A DNA stretch of 64,000 nt from Ecdyonurus torrentis (GCA_949318235.1 OX439135.1:28342587-28406586), one strand, 5' to 3'. Positions 35,143 to 49,880 are shown, counted from the stretch's first letter. Translations and numbers: made by a program. The notes: a model not told the origin generated them from the letters alone.

Positions 35143-37598
35143 ATGATAAAAATCATAATTTTTACACGATTAAAACTAGTTTTGATGATTTCTCAAAAAC
35201 TAAGAATGCTACAGACATTAAATTTGACTCAAAACATAGCTTTTTCAATTCTCTACAGAAAAGATGTCTTGAAGTTTTTTGCTCCGACGCATACTTTTTG
35301 GGTTTTTAAAAATTTTAATTTTCACTCATCATGTAGCCAAACCAAGTCATGAAACAAAGTTTCTATTTCACGAACCAAATGTTATTGAATGATAAAAATC
35401 ATACTTTTTACACGATTAAAACTAGTTTTAATGATTTCTCAGAAACTAAGAATGCTACAGACATCAAATTTGACTCAAAACACAGCTTTTTTAATTCTCT
35501 ACAAAAAAGATCTCTTGAACTTTTTTGCCCCGACGCATACTTTTTGGGTTATTGACAATTTTAGTTTTCACTCATCATCTAGCCAAACGAAGTTATGAAA
35601 TAAAGTTCAATTTCAAGAACCAACTGTTATTGAATGATAAAAATCATACTTTTTACACGATTAAAACTAGTTTTGATGATTTCTCAAAAACTAAGAATGC
35701 TACAGACTTACAATTTGTTTCAAAACATAGCTTTATCATCTCTCTACAAAAAATATGTCTTAAACTTTTTTGCTCCGACGCATACTTTTTGAGTTATTGA
35801 CAATTTTAGTTTTCACTCATCTTCTAGCCAAACGAAGTTATGAATTAAAGTATCTATTTCAAGAACCAAATGTTATTGAATGATAAAAATCATAATTTTT
35901 ACACAATTAAAACTAGTTTTGATGATTTCTCAAAAACTAAAAATGCTACAGACATTAAATTTGACTCAAAACATAGCTTTTTCAATTCTCTACAAAAAAG
36001 ATGTCTTGAACTTTTTTGCCCCGACGCATACTTTTTGGGTTATTGACAATTTTAGTTTTTACTCATCATCTAGCCAAACGAAGTTATGAAATAAAGTTCA
36101 ATTTCAAGAACCAACTGTTATTGAATGATAAAAATCATACTTTTTACACGATTAAAACTAGTTTTGATGATTTCTCAAAAACTAAGAATGCTACAGACTT
36201 ACAATTTGTTTCAAAACATAGCTTTATCATCTCTCTACAAAAAATATGTCTCAAACTTTTTTGCTCCGACGCATACTTTTTGAGTTATTGACAATTTTAG
36301 TTTTCACTCATCTTCTAGCCAAACGAAGTTATGAAATAAAGTATCTATTTCAAAAACCAAATGTTATTGAATGATAAAAATCATACTTTTTACACGATTA
36401 AAACTAGTTTTAATGATTTCTCAGAAACTAAGAATGCTACAGACATCAAATTTGACTCAAAACACAGCTTTTTTAATTCTCTACAAAAAAGATGTCTTGA
36501 ACTTTTTTGCCCCGACGCATACTTTTTGGGTTATTGACAATTTTAGTTTTTACTCATCATCTAGCCAAACGAAGTTATGAAATAAAGTTCAATTTCAAGA
36601 ACCAACTGTTATTGAATGATAAAAATCATACTTTTTACACGATTAGTACTAGTTTTGATGATTTCTCAAAAACTAAGAATGCTACAGACTTACAATTTGT
36701 TTCAAAACATAGCTTTATCATCTCTCTACAAAAAATATGTCTTAAACTTTTTTGCTCCGACGCATACTTTTTGAGTTATTGACAATTTTAGTTTTCACTC
36801 ATCTTCTAGCCAAACGAAGTTATGAAATAAATTATCTATTTCAAGAACCAAATGTTATTGAATGATAAAAATCATAATTTTTACACAATTAAAACTAGTT
36901 TTGATGATTTCTCAAAAACTAAAAATGCTACAGACATTAAATTTGACTCAAAACATAGCTTTTTCAATTCTCTACAAAAAAGATGTCTTGAACTTTTTTG
37001 CCCCGACGCATACTTTTTGGGTTATTGACAATTTTAGTTTTTACTCATCATCTAGCCAAACGAAGTTATGAAATAAAGTTCAATTTCAAGAACCAACTGT
37101 TATTGAATGATAAAAATCATACTTTTTACACGATTAAAACTAGTTTTGATGATTTCTCAAAAACTAAGAATGCTACAGACTTACAATTTGTTTCAAAACA
37201 TAGCTTTATCATCTCTCTACAAAAAATATGTCTCAAACTTTTTTGCTCCGACGCATACTTTTTGAGTTATTGACAATTTTAGTTTTCACTCATCTTCTAG
37301 CCAAACGAAGTTATGAAATAAAGTATCTATTTCAAGAACCAAATGTTATTGAATGATAAAAATCATACTTTTTACACGATTAAAACTAGTTTTGATGATT
37401 TCTCAAAAACTAAGAATGCTACAGACTTACAATTTGTTTCAAAACATAGCTTTATCATCTCTCTACAAAAAATATGTCTTAAACTTTTTTGCTCCGACGC
37501 ATACTTTTTGAGTTATTGACAATTTTAGTTTTCACTCATCTTCTAGCCAAACGAAGTTATGAAATAAATTATCTATTTCAAGAACCAAATGTTATTGA
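35143..37598 (+). repeat. Zone-3 7-monomer unit plus C B Bx (2,456 bp), inner boundary
   Basis: D3 A(L) B C B A' B' is followed by a C monomer carrying the D3 linker GAAATAAATTATC (36,862), then B and the first Bx of the window. Left of this point zone 3 has no Bx; right of it Bx is present in most units. Confidence 0.78.
37353..37598 (+). repeat. Monomer Bx (representative): B body with the AAGTATC linker
   Basis: This is a B body whose upstream linker is GTATCTATTTCAAGAACC, so it keeps the base that other B monomers lack and reads CCAAATGTT instead of CCAACTGTT. It follows a B or B' monomer, giving a B-B pair. Copies start at 37,353, 38,827, 40,792, 42,757, 44,231, 45,214, 47,179, 48,653 and 51,109, all in the right part of zone 3. 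Confidence 0.83.
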
Positions 37599-39072
37599 AT
37601 GATAAAAATCATAATTTTTACACGATTAAAACTAGTTTTGATGATTTCTCAAAAACTAAGAATGCTACAGACATTAAATTTGACTCAAAACATAGCTTTT
37701 TCAATTCTCTACAGAAAAGATGTCTTGAAGTTTTTTGCTCCGACGCATACTTTTTGGGTTTTTAAAAATTTTAATTTTCACTCATCATGTAGCCAAACCA
37801 AGTCATGAAACAAAGTTTCTATTTCACGAACCAAATGTTATTGAATGATAAAAATCATACTTTTTACACGATTAAAACTAGTTTTAATGATTTCTCAGAA
37901 ACTAAGAATGCTACAGACATCAAATTTGACTCAAAACACAGCTTTTTTAATTCTCTACAAAAAAGATCTCTTGAACTTTTTTGCCCCGACGCATACTTTT
38001 TGGGTTATTGACAATTTTAGTTTTCACTCATCATCTAGCCAAACGAAGTTATGAAATAAAGTTCAATTTCAAGAACCAACTGTTATTGAATGATAAAAAT
38101 CATACTTTTTACACGATTAAAACTAGTTTTGATGATTTCTCAAAAACTAAGAATGCTACAGACTTACAATTTGTTTCAAAACATAGCTTTATCATCTCTC
38201 TACAAAAAATATGTCTTAAACTTTTTTGCTCCGACGCATACTTTTTGAGTTATTGACAATTTTAGTTTTCACTCATCTTCTAGCCAAACGAAGTTATGAA
38301 TTAAAGTATCTATTTCAAGAACCAAATGTTATTGAATGATAAAAATCATAAATTTTACACAATTAAAACTAGTTTTGATGATTTCTCAAAAACTAAAAAT
38401 GCTACAGACATTAAATTTGACTCAAAACATAGCTTTTTCAATTCTCTACAAAAAAGATGTCTTGAACTTTTTTGCCCCGACGCATACTTTTTGGGTTATT
38501 GACAATTTTAGTTTTTACTCATCATCTAGCCAAACGAAGTTATGAAATAAAGTTCAATTTCAAGAACCAACTGTTATTGAATGATAAAAATCATACTTTT
38601 TACACGATTAAAACTAGTTTTGATGATTTCTCAAAAACTAAGAATGCTACAGACTTACAATTTGTTTCAAAACATAGCTTTATCATCTCTCTACAAAAAA
38701 TATGTCTCAAACTTTTTTGCTCCGACGCATACTTTTTGAGTTATTGACAATTTTAGTTTTCACTCATCTTCTAGCCAAACGAAGTTATGAAATAAAGTAT
38801 CTATTTCAAGAACCAAATGTTATTGAATGATAAAAATCATACTTTTTACACGATTAAAACTAGTTTTGATGATTTCTCAAAAACTAAGAATGCTACAGAC
38901 TTACAATTTGTTTCAAAACATAGCTTTATCATCTCTCTACAAAAAATATGTCTTAAACTTTTTTGCTCCGACGCATACTTTTTGAGTTATTGACAATTTT
39001 AGTTTTCACTCATCTTCTAGCCAAACGAAGTTATGAAATAAAGTATCTATTTCAAAAACCAAATGTTATTGA
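37599..39072 (+). repeat. Zone-3 6-monomer unit (1,474 bp), D3 A(L) version
   Basis: The order is D3 A(L) B C B Bx. Sister copy at 47,425-48,898; a version with D3' and plain A is at 43,003-44,476. Confidence 0.83.
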
Positions 39073-41037
39073 ATGATAAAAATCATACTTTTTACACGAT
39101 TAAAACTAGTTTTAATGATTTCTCAGAAACTAAGAATGCTACAGACATCAAATTTGACTCAAAACACAGCTTTTTTAATTCTCTACAAAAAAGATGTCTT
39201 GAACTTTTTTGCCCCGACGCATACTTTTTGGGTTATTGACAATTTTAGTTTTTACTCATCATCTAGCCAAACGAAGTTATGAAATAAAGTTCAATTTCAA
39301 GAACCAACTGTTATTGAATGATAAAAATCATACTTTTTACACGATTAGTACTAGTTTTGATGATTTCTCAAAAACTAAGAATGCTACAGACTTACAATTT
39401 GTTTCAAAACATAGCTTTATCATCTCTCTACAAAAAATATGTCTTAAACTTTTTTGCTCCGACGCATACTTTTTGAGTTATTGACAATTTTAGTTTTCAC
39501 TCATCTTCTAGCCAAACGAAGTTATGAAATAAAGTATCTATTTCAAGAAGCAAATGTTATTGAATGATAAAAATCATAATTTTTACACGATTAAAACTAG
39601 TTTTGATGATTTCTCAAAAACTAAGAATGCTACAGACATTAAATTTGACTCAAAACATAGCTTTTTCAATTCTTTACAGAAAAGATGTCTTGAAGTTTTT
39701 TGCTCCGACGCATACTTTTTGGGTTTTTAAAAATTTTAATTTTCACTCATCATGTAGCCAAACCAAGTCATGAAACAAAGTTTCTATTTCACGAACCAAA
39801 TGTTATTGAATGATAAAAATCATACTTTTTACACGATTAAAACTAGTTTTAATGATTTCTCAGAAACTAAGAATGCTACAGACATCAAATTTGACTCAAA
39901 ACACAGCTTTTTTAATTCTCTACAAAAAAGATGTCTTGAACTTTTTTGCCCCGACGCATACTTTTTGGGTTATTGACAATTTTAGTTTTCACTCATCATC
40001 TAGCCAAACGAAGTTATGAAATAAAGTTCAATTTCAAGAACCAACTGTTATTGAATGATAAAAATCATACTTTTTACACGATTAAAACTAGTTTTGATGA
40101 TTTCTCAAAAACTAAGAATGCTACAGACTTACAATTTGTTTCAAAACATAGCTTTATCATCTCTCTACAAAAAATATGTCTTAAACTTTTTTGCTCCGAC
40201 GCATACTTTTTGAGTTATTGACAATTTTAGTTTTCACTCATCTTCTAGCCAAACGAAGTTATGAATTAAAGTATCTATTTCAAGAACCAAATGTTATTGA
40301 ATGATAAAAATCATAAATTTTACACAATTAAAACTAGTTTTGATGATTTCTCAAAAACTAAAAATGCTACAGACATTAAATTTGACTCAAAACATAGCTT
40401 TTTCAATTCTCTACAAAAAAGATGTCTTGAACTTTTTTGCCCCGACGCATACTTTTTGGGTTATTGACAATTTTAGTTTTTACTCATCATCTAGCCAAAC
40501 GAAGTTATGAAATAAAGTTCAATTTCAAGAACCAACTGTTATTGAATGATAAAAATCATACTTTTTACACGATTAAAACTAGTTTTGATGATTTCTCAAA
40601 AACTAAGAATGCTACAGACTTACAATTTGTTTCAAAACATAGCTTTATCATCTCTCTACAAAAAATATGTCTCAAACTTTTTTGCTCCGACGCATACTTT
40701 TTGAGTTATTGACAATTTTAGTTTTCACTCATCTTCTAGCCAAACGAAGTTATGAAATAAAGTATCTATTTCAAGAACCAAATGTTATTGAATGATAAAA
40801 ATCATACTTTTTACACGATTAAAACTAGTTTTGATGATTTCTCAAAAACTAAGAATGCTACAGACTTACAATTTGTTTCAAAACATAGCTTTATCATCTC
40901 TCTACAAAAAATATGTCTTAAACTTTTTTGCTCCGACGCATACTTTTTGAGTTATTGACAATTTTAGTTTTCACTCATCTTCTAGCCAAACGAAGTTATG
41001 AAATAAAGTATCTATTTCAAAAACCAAATGTTATTGA
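39073..41037 (+). repeat. Zone-3 8-monomer unit (1,965 bp), copy 1
   Basis: The order is A' B' D3' A B C B Bx. It is tandem with copy 2 at 41,038-43,002; copy 3 is at 45,460-47,424. All three start with the TTTCAAAAACC linker. Confidence 0.85.
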
Positions 41038-43002
41038 ATGATAAAAATCATACTTTTTACACGATTAAAACTAGTTTTAATGATTTCTCAGAAACTAAGA
41101 ATGCTACAGACATCAAATTTGACTCAAAACACAGCTTTTTTAATTCTCTACAAAAAAGATGTCTTGAACTTTTTTGCCCCGACGCATACTTTTTGGGTTA
41201 TTGACAATTTTAGTTTTTACTCATCATCTAGCCAAACGAAGTTATGAAATAAAGTTCAATTTCAAGAACCAACTGTTATTGAATGATAAAAATCATACTT
41301 TTTACACGATTAGTACTAGTTTTGATGATTTCTCAAAAACTAAGAATGCTACAGACTTACAATTTGTTTCAAAACATAGCTTTATCATCTCTCTACAAAA
41401 AATATGTCTTAAACTTTTTTGCTCCGACGCATACTTTTTGAGTTATTGACAATTTTAGTTTTCACTCATCTTCTAGCCAAACGAAGTTATGAAATAAAGT
41501 ATCTATTTCAAGAAGCAAATGTTATTGAATGATAAAAATCATAATTTTTACACGATTAAAACTAGTTTTGATGATTTCTCAAAAACTAAGAATGCTACAG
41601 ACATTAAATTTGACTCAAAACATAGCTTTTTCAATTCTTTACAGAAAAGATGTCTTGAAGTTTTTTGCTCCGACGCATACTTTTTGGGTTTTTAAAAATT
41701 TTAATTTTCACTCATCATGTAGCCAAACCAAGTCATGAAACAAAGTTTCTATTTCACGAACCAAATGTTATTGAATGATAAAAATCATACTTTTTACACG
41801 ATTAAAACTAGTTTTAATGATTTCTCAGAAACTAAGAATGCTACAGACATCAAATTTGACTCAAAACACAGCTTTTTTAATTCTCTACAAAAAAGATGTC
41901 TTGAACTTTTTTGCCCCGACGCATACTTTTTGGGTTATTGACAATTTTAGTTTTCACTCATCATCTAGCCAAACGAAGTTATGAAATAAAGTTCAATTTC
42001 AAGAACCAACTGTTATTGAATGATAAAAATCATACTTTTTACACGATTAAAACTAGTTTTGATGATTTCTCAAAAACTAAGAATGCTACAGACTTACAAT
42101 TTGTTTCAAAACATAGCTTTATCATCTCTCTACAAAAAATATGTCTTAAACTTTTTTGCTCCGACGCATACTTTTTGAGTTATTGACAATTTTAGTTTTC
42201 ACTCATCTTCTAGCCAAACGAAGTTATGAATTAAAGTATCTATTTCAAGAACCAAATGTTATTGAATGATAAAAATCATAAATTTTACACAATTAAAACT
42301 AGTTTTGATGATTTCTCAAAAACTAAAAATGCTACAGACATTAAATTTGACTCAAAACATAGCTTTTTCAATTCTCTACAAAAAAGATGTCTTGAACTTT
42401 TTTGCCCCGACGCATACTTTTTGGGTTATTGACAATTTTAGTTTTTACTCATCATCTAGCCAAACGAAGTTATGAAATAAAGTTCAATTTCAAGAACCAA
42501 CTGTTATTGAATGATAAAAATCATACTTTTTACACGATTAAAACTAGTTTTGATGATTTCTCAAAAACTAAGAATGCTACAGACTTACAATTTGTTTCAA
42601 AACATAGCTTTATCATCTCTCTACAAAAAATATGTCTCAAACTTTTTTGCTCCGACGCATACTTTTTGAGTTATTGACAATTTTAGTTTTCACTCATCTT
42701 CTAGCCAAACGAAGTTATGAAATAAAGTATCTATTTCAAGAACCAAATGTTATTGAATGATAAAAATCATACTTTTTACACGATTAAAACTAGTTTTGAT
42801 GATTTCTCAAAAACTAAGAATGCTACAGACTTACAATTTGTTTCAAAACATAGCTTTATCATCTCTCTACAAAAAATATGTCTTAAACTTTTTTGCTCCG
42901 ACGCATACTTTTTGAGTTATTGACAATTTTAGTTTTCACTCATCTTCTAGCCAAACGAAGTTATGAAATAAAGTATCTATTTCAAGAAGCAAATGTTATT
43001 GA
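41038..43002 (+). repeat. Zone-3 8-monomer unit (1,965 bp), copy 2
   Basis: Same order and diagnostic bases as 39,073-41,037. It is followed by a unit lacking A' B' (43,003-44,476), so the 6-monomer form can be read as the 8-monomer form minus one A'-B' pair. Confidence 0.85.
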
Positions 43003-44476
43003 ATGATAAAAATCATAATTTTTACACGATTAAAACTAGTTTTGATGATTTCTCAAAAACTAAGAATGCTACAGACATTAAATTTGACTCAAAACATAGC
43101 TTTTTCAATTCTTTACAGAAAAGATGTCTTGAAGTTTTTTGCTCCGACGCATACTTTTTGGGTTTTTAAAAATTTTAATTTTCACTCATCATGTAGCCAA
43201 ACCAAGTCATGAAACAAAGTTTCTATTTCACGAACCAAATGTTATTGAATGATAAAAATCATACTTTTTACACGATTAAAACTAGTTTTAATGATTTCTC
43301 AGAAACTAAGAATGCTACAGACATCAAATTTGACTCAAAACACAGCTTTTTTAATTCTCTACAAAAAAGATGTCTTGAACTTTTTTGCCCCGACGCATAC
43401 TTTTTGGGTTATTGACAATTTTAGTTTTCACTCATCATCTAGCCAAACGAAGTTATGAAATAAAGTTCAATTTCAAGAACCAACTGTTATTGAATGATAA
43501 AAATCATACTTTTTACACGATTAAAACTAGTTTTGATGATTTCTCAAAAACTAAGAATGCTACAGACTTACAATTTGTTTCAAAACATAGCTTTATCATC
43601 TCTCTACAAAAAATATGTCTTAAACTTTTTTGCTCCGACGCATACTTTTTGAGTTATTGACAATTTTAGTTTTCACTCATCTTCTAGCCAAACGAAGTTA
43701 TGAATTAAAGTATCTATTTCAAGAACCAAATGTTATTGAATGATAAAAATCATAAATTTTACACAATTAAAACTAGTTTTGATGATTTCTCAAAAACTAA
43801 AAATGCTACAGACATTAAATTTGACTCAAAACATAGCTTTTTCAATTCTCTACAAAAAAGATGTCTTGAACTTTTTTGCCCCGACGCATACTTTTTGGGT
43901 TATTGACAATTTTAGTTTTTACTCATCATCTAGCCAAACGAAGTTATGAAATAAAGTTCAATTTCAAGAACCAACTGTTATTGAATGATAAAAATCATAC
44001 TTTTTACACGATTAAAACTAGTTTTGATGATTTCTCAAAAACTAAGAATGCTACAGACTTACAATTTGTTTCAAAACATAGCTTTATCATCTCTCTACAA
44101 AAAATATGTCTCAAACTTTTTTGCTCCGACGCATACTTTTTGAGTTATTGACAATTTTAGTTTTCACTCATCTTCTAGCCAAACGAAGTTATGAAATAAA
44201 GTATCTATTTCAAGAACCAAATGTTATTGAATGATAAAAATCATACTTTTTACACGATTAAAACTAGTTTTGATGATTTCTCAAAAACTAAGAATGCTAC
44301 AGACTTACAATTTGTTTCAAAACATAGCTTTATCATCTCTCTACAAAAAATATGTCTTAAACTTTTTTGCTCCGACGCATACTTTTTGAGTTATTGACAA
44401 TTTTAGTTTTCACTCATCTTCTAGCCAAACGAAGTTATGAAATAAATTATCTATTTCAAGAACCAAATGTTATTGA
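43003..44476 (+). repeat. Zone-3 6-monomer unit (1,474 bp), D3' version
   Basis: The order is D3' A B C B Bx, equal to the last six monomers of the 8-monomer unit. Confidence 0.82.
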
Positions 44477-45459
44477 ATGATAAAAATCATAATTTTTACA
44501 CGATTAAAACTAGTTTTGATGATTTCTCAAAAACTAAGAATGCTACAGACATTAAATTTGACTCAAAACATAGCTTTTTCAATTCTCTACAGAAAAGATG
44601 TCTTGAAGTTTTTTGCTCCGACGCATACTTTTTGGGTTTTTAAAAATTTTAATTTTCACTCATCATGTAGCCAAACCAAGTCATGAAACAAAGTTTCTAT
44701 TTCACGAACCAAATGTTATTGAATGATAAAAATCATACTTTTTACACGATTAAAACTAGTTTTAATGATTTCTCAGAAACTAAGAATGCTACAGACATCA
44801 AATTTGACTCAAAACACAGCTTTTTTAATTCTCTACAAAAAAGATGTCTTGAACTTTTTTGCCCCGACGCATACTTTTTGGGTTATTGACAATTTTAGTT
44901 TTTACTCATCATCTAGCCAAACGAAGTTATGAAATAAAGTTCAATTTCAAGAACCAACTGTTATTGAATGATAAAAATCATACTTTTTACACGATTAGTA
45001 CTAGTTTTGATGATTTCTCAAAAACTAAGAATGCTACAGACTTACAATTTGTTTCAAAACATAGCTTTATCATCTCTCTACAAAAAATATGTCTTAAACT
45101 TTTTTGCTCCGACGCATACTTTTTGAGTTATTGACAATTTTAGTTTTCACTCATCTTCTAGCCAAACGAAGTTATGAAATAAAGTATCTATTTCAAGAAC
45201 CAAATGTTATTGAATGATAAAAATCATACTTTTTACACGATTAAAACTAGTTTTGATGATTTCTCAAAAACTAAGAATGCTACAGACTTACAATTTGTTT
45301 CAAAACATAGCTTTATCATCTCTCTACAAAAAATATGTCTTAAACTTTTTTGCTCCGACGCATACTTTTTGAGTTATTGACAATTTTAGTTTTCACTCAT
45401 CTTCTAGCCAAACGAAGTTATGAAATAAAGTATCTATTTCAAAAACCAAATGTTATTGA
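44477..45459 (+). repeat. Zone-3 short 4-monomer unit with A/A' hybrid
   Basis: The order is D3 A/A' B' Bx. The monomer at 44,723 begins with the A linker TTTCACGAACC and ends as A' (TTTTTACTC), and is followed by B'. Compared with D3 A B C B Bx, this looks like a deletion joining A to A' of a neighbouring unit. Confidence 0.75.
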
Positions 45460-47424
45460 ATGATAAAAATCATACTTTTTACACGATTAAAACTAGTTTT
45501 AATGATTTCTCAGAAACTAAGAATGCTACAGACATCAAATTTGACTCAAAACACAGCTTTTTTAATTCTCTACAAAAAAGATGTCTTGAACTTTTTTGCC
45601 CCGACGCATACTTTTTGGGTTATTGACAATTTTAGTTTTTACTCATCATCTAGCCAAACGAAGTTATGAAATAAAGTTCAATTTCAAGAACCAACTGTTA
45701 TTGAATGATAAAAATCATACTTTTTACACGATTAGTACTAGTTTTGATGATTTCTCAAAAACTAAGAATGCTACAGACTTACAATTTGTTTCAAAACATA
45801 GCTTTATCATCTCTCTACAAAAAATATGTCTTAAACTTTTTTGCTCCGACGCATACTTTTTGAGTTATTGACAATTTTAGTTTTCACTCATCTTCTAGCC
45901 AAACGAAGTTATGAAATAAAGTATCTATTTCAAGAAGCAAATGTTATTGAATGATAAAAATCATAATTTTTACACGATTAAAACTAGTTTTGATGATTTC
46001 TCAAAAACTAAGAATGCTACAGACATTAAATTTGACTCAAAACATAGCTTTTTCAATTCTTTACAGAAAAGATGTCTTGAAGTTTTTTGCTCCGACGCAT
46101 ACTTTTTGGGTTTTTAAAAATTTTAATTTTCACTCATCATGTAGCCAAACCAAGTCATGAAACAAAGTTTCTATTTCACGAACCAAATGTTATTGAATGA
46201 TAAAAATCATACTTTTTACACGATTAAAACTAGTTTTAATGATTTCTCAGAAACTAAGAATGCTACAGACATCAAATTTGACTCAAAACACAGCTTTTTT
46301 AATTCTCTACAAAAAAGATGTCTTGAACTTTTTTGCCCCGACGCATACTTTTTGGGTTATTGACAATTTTAGTTTTCACTCATCATCTAGCCAAACGAAG
46401 TTATGAAATAAAGTTCAATTTCAAGAACCAACTGTTATTGAATGATAAAAATCATACTTTTTACACGATTAAAACTAGTTTTGATGATTTCTCAAAAACT
46501 AAGAATGCTACAGACTTACAATTTGTTTCAAAACATAGCTTTATCATCTCTCTACAAAAAATATGTCTTAAACTTTTTTGCTCCGACGCATACTTTTTGA
46601 GTTATTGACAATTTTAGTTTTCACTCATCTTCTAGCCAAACGAAGTTATGAATTAAAGTATCTATTTCAAGAACCAAATGTTATTGAATGATAAAAATCA
46701 TAAATTTTACACAATTAAAACTAGTTTTGATGATTTCTCAAAAACTAAAAATGCTACAGACATTAAATTTGACTCAAAACATAGCTTTTTCAATTCTCTA
46801 CAAAAAAGATGTCTTGAACTTTTTTGCCCCGACGCATACTTTTTGGGTTATTGACAATTTTAGTTTTTACTCATCATCTAGCCAAACGAAGTTATGAAAT
46901 AAAGTTCAATTTCAAGAACCAACTGTTATTGAATGATAAAAATCATACTTTTTACACGATTAAAACTAGTTTTGATGATTTCTCAAAAACTAAGAATGCT
47001 ACAGACTTACAATTTGTTTCAAAACATAGCTTTATCATCTCTCTACAAAAAATATGTCTCAAACTTTTTTGCTCCGACGCATACTTTTTGAGTTATTGAC
47101 AATTTTAGTTTTCACTCATCTTCTAGCCAAACGAAGTTATGAAATAAAGTATCTATTTCAAGAACCAAATGTTATTGAATGATAAAAATCATACTTTTTA
47201 CACGATTAAAACTAGTTTTGATGATTTCTCAAAAACTAAGAATGCTACAGACTTACAATTTGTTTCAAAACATAGCTTTATCATCTCTCTACAAAAAATA
47301 TGTCTTAAACTTTTTTGCTCCGACGCATACTTTTTGAGTTATTGACAATTTTAGTTTTCACTCATCTTCTAGCCAAACGAAGTTATGAAATAAATTATCT
47401 ATTTCAAGAACCAAATGTTATTGA
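45460..47424 (+). repeat. Zone-3 8-monomer unit (1,965 bp), copy 3
   Basis: The order is A' B' D3' A B C B Bx, as at 39,073 and 41,038. Confidence 0.84.
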
Positions 47425-48898
47425 ATGATAAAAATCATAATTTTTACACGATTAAAACTAGTTTTGATGATTTCTCAAAAACTAAGAATGCTACAGACAT
47501 TAAATTTGACTCAAAACATAGCTTTTTCAATTCTCTACAGAAAAGATGTCTTGAAGTTTTTTGCTCCGACGCATACTTTTTGGGTTTTTAAAAATTTTAA
47601 TTTTCACTCATCATGTAGCCAAACCAAGTCATGAAACAAAGTTTCTATTTCACGAACCAAATGTTATTGAATGATAAAAATCATACTTTTTACACGATTA
47701 AAACTAGTTTTAATGATTTCTCAGAAACTAAGAATGCTACAGACATCAAATTTGACTCAAAACACAGCTTTTTTAATTCTCTACAAAAAAGATCTCTTGA
47801 ACTTTTTTGCCCCGACGCATACTTTTTGGGTTATTGACAATTTTAGTTTTCACTCATCATCTAGCCAAACGAAGTTATGAAATAAAGTTCAATTTCAAGA
47901 ACCAACTGTTATTGAATGATAAAAATCATACTTTTTACACGATTAAAACTAGTTTTGATGATTTCTCAAAAACTAAGAATGCTACAGACTTACAATTTGT
48001 TTCAAAACATAGCTTTATCATCTCTCTACAAAAAATATGTCTTAAACTTTTTTGCTCCGACGCATACTTTTTGAGTTATTGACAATTTTAGTTTTCACTC
48101 ATCTTCTAGCCAAACGAAGTTATGAATTAAAGTATCTATTTCAAGAACCAAATGTTATTGAATGATAAAAATCATAAATTTTACACAATTAAAACTAGTT
48201 TTGATGATTTCTCAAAAACTAAAAATGCTACAGACATTAAATTTGACTCAAAACATAGCTTTTTCAATTCTCTACAAAAAAGATGTCTTGAACTTTTTTG
48301 CCCCGACGCATACTTTTTGGGTTATTGACAATTTTAGTTTTTACTCATCATCTAGCCAAACGAAGTTATGAAATAAAGTTCAATTTCAAGAACCAACTGT
48401 TATTGAATGATAAAAATCATACTTTTTACACGATTAAAACTAGTTTTGATGATTTCTCAAAAACTAAGAATGCTACAGACTTACAATTTGTTTCAAAACA
48501 TAGCTTTATCATCTCTCTACAAAAAATATGTCTCAAACTTTTTTGCTCCGACGCATACTTTTTGAGTTATTGACAATTTTAGTTTTCACTCATCTTCTAG
48601 CCAAACGAAGTTATGAAATAAAGTATCTATTTCAAGAACCAAATGTTATTGAATGATAAAAATCATACTTTTTACACGATTAAAACTAGTTTTGATGATT
48701 TCTCAAAAACTAAGAATGCTACAGACTTACAATTTGTTTCAAAACATAGCTTTATCATCTCTCTACAAAAAATATGTCTTAAACTTTTTTGCTCCGACGC
48801 ATACTTTTTGAGTTATTGACAATTTTAGTTTTCACTCATCTTCTAGCCAAACGAAGTTATGAAATAAATTATCTATTTCAAGAACCAAATGTTATTGA
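47425..48898 (+). repeat. Zone-3 6-monomer unit (1,474 bp), D3 A(L) version, copy 2
   Basis: The order is D3 A(L) B C B Bx. The next unit, at 48,899, starts the same way but breaks off in a hybrid monomer. Confidence 0.84.
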
Positions 48899-49880
48899 AT
48901 GATAAAAATCATAATTTTTACACGATTAAAACTAGTTTTGATGATTTCTCAAAAACTAAGAATGCTACAGACATTAAATTTGACTCAAAACATAGCTTTT
49001 TCAATTCTCTACAGAAAAGATGTCTTGAAGTTTTTTGCTCCGACGCATACTTTTTGGGTTTTTAAAAATTTTAATTTTCACTCATCATGTAGCCAAACCA
49101 AGTCATGAAACAAAGTTTCTATTTCACGAACCAAATGTTATTGAATGATAAAAATCATACTTTTTACACGATTAAAACTAGTTTTAATGATTTCTCAGAA
49201 ACTAAGAATGCTACAGACATCAAATTTGACTCAAAACACAGCTTTTTTAATTCTCTACAAAAAAGATCTCTTGAACTTTTTTGCCCCGACGCATACTTTT
49301 TGGGTTATTGACAATTTTAGTTTTCACTCATCATCTAGCCAAACGAAGTTATGAAATAAAGTTCAATTTCAAGAACCAACTGTTATTGAATGATAAAAAT
49401 CATACTTTTTACACGATTAAAACTAGTTTTGATGATTTCTCAAAAACTAAGAATGCTACAGACTTACAATTTGTTTCAAAACATAGCTTTATCATCTCTC
49501 TACAAAAAATATGTCTTAAACTTTTTTGCTCCGACGCATACTTTTTGAGTTATTGACAATTTTAGTTTTCACTCATCTTCTAGCCAAACGAAGTTATGAA
49601 TTAAAGTATCTATTTCAAGAACCAAATGTTATTGAATGATAAAAATCATAAATTTTACACAATTAAAACTAGTTTTGATGATTTCTCAAAAACTAAAAAT
49701 GCTACAGACATTAAATTTGACTCAAAACATAGCTTTTTCAATTCTCTACAAAAAAGATGTCTTGAACTTTTTTGCCCCGACGCATACTTTTTGGGTTATT
49801 GACAATTTTAGTTTTCACTCATCATCTAGCCAAACGAAGTTATGAAATAAAGTTCAATTTCAAGAACCAACTGTTATTGA

